A stretch of DNA of 12,739 nucleotides from contig JASLGI010000063.1 in the NCBI GenBank assembly GCA_030149685.1, positions 1-12,739 on the forward strand, in the 5' to 3' direction. This DNA comes from Bacillaceae bacterium (GTDB lineage Bacteria > Bacillota > Bacilli > Bacillales_A > Planococcaceae). Under the pieces are notes generated by a model. It did not search any database and had not been told where the DNA came from. It saw only the letters and a program-made list of their open reading frames with translations. Positions 12,718-12,739 of the stretch are shown here, piece by piece. Each line of letters starts with the position of its first letter. The first letter of the stretch is position 1. A program made the position numbers and the translations under genes.

Positions 12718-12739
12718 AAGTCACTTCAATTTGTGACTT
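12718..12739. repeat. Inverted repeat at window edge, possibly a cut terminator
   Basis: AAGTCAC (12718-12724) and GTGACTT (12733-12739) form a perfect 7-bp stem with an 8-base loop. The right flank lies outside the window, so it cannot be confirmed as a terminator of the next gene. Confidence 0.4.

Overview
The window looks like a chromosomal, housekeeping-type segment from a low-GC Gram-positive of the order Bacillales. The signs are strong AAAGGAGG-type ribosome sites, frequent TTG and GTG starts, SigA-like TTGACA/TATAAT promoters, CcpA cre sites, Fur boxes of the Bacillus 7-1-7 type, a THI-box (TPP) riboswitch, and proteins that read as Bacillaceae-like. I do not assign a genus. No rRNA, tRNA, CRISPR array, prophage or transposon was seen.

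Layout from left to right: the 3' part of a DUF218/YdcF-type membrane protein (+, cut by the window edge); a two-gene minus-strand unit made of an unlisted 34-aa single-pass membrane peptide and a 156-aa acidic protein of unknown function; a CAP/SCP-domain secreted or anchored protein (+); a divergent SAICAR synthetase-like purC (-); a DUF2207 membrane protein (-) with a highly structured leader; a TPP riboswitch controlling tenI-thiS-thiG-thiF (+); a Fur-controlled 62-aa two-helix membrane protein (-); a 180-aa protein of unknown function (+); a proline dehydrogenase with an added C-terminal membrane segment (-); a candidate Fur-controlled short transcript of about 240 nt (-); a UPF0145/YbjQ-type protein (+); and a CstA-family transporter (-) under a CcpA cre site.

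The thi genes form one tightly packed operon making the thiazole half of thiamine: ThiS is the sulfur carrier, ThiF adenylates it, ThiG builds the ring and TenI isomerises the product. A TPP aptamer, a 13-bp antiterminator pairing and an intrinsic terminator can all be drawn from the sequence. The glycine oxidase gene thiO, thiD and tenA, often clustered with these genes in Bacillus, are absent here.

Most other genes are monocistronic and alternate in direction. Convergent pairs share bidirectional hairpin terminators.

The most interesting signals are two near-consensus SigA promoters on the minus strand with a Fur box built into the promoter. One (8502-8530) drives the 62-aa membrane protein. 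The other (10600-10628) drives a short RNA that ends at an intrinsic terminator and carries a C-rich, anti-Shine-Dalgarno-like stretch. It is a candidate iron-responsive small RNA or very small protein gene, or alternatively an attenuated leader of the proline dehydrogenase gene.
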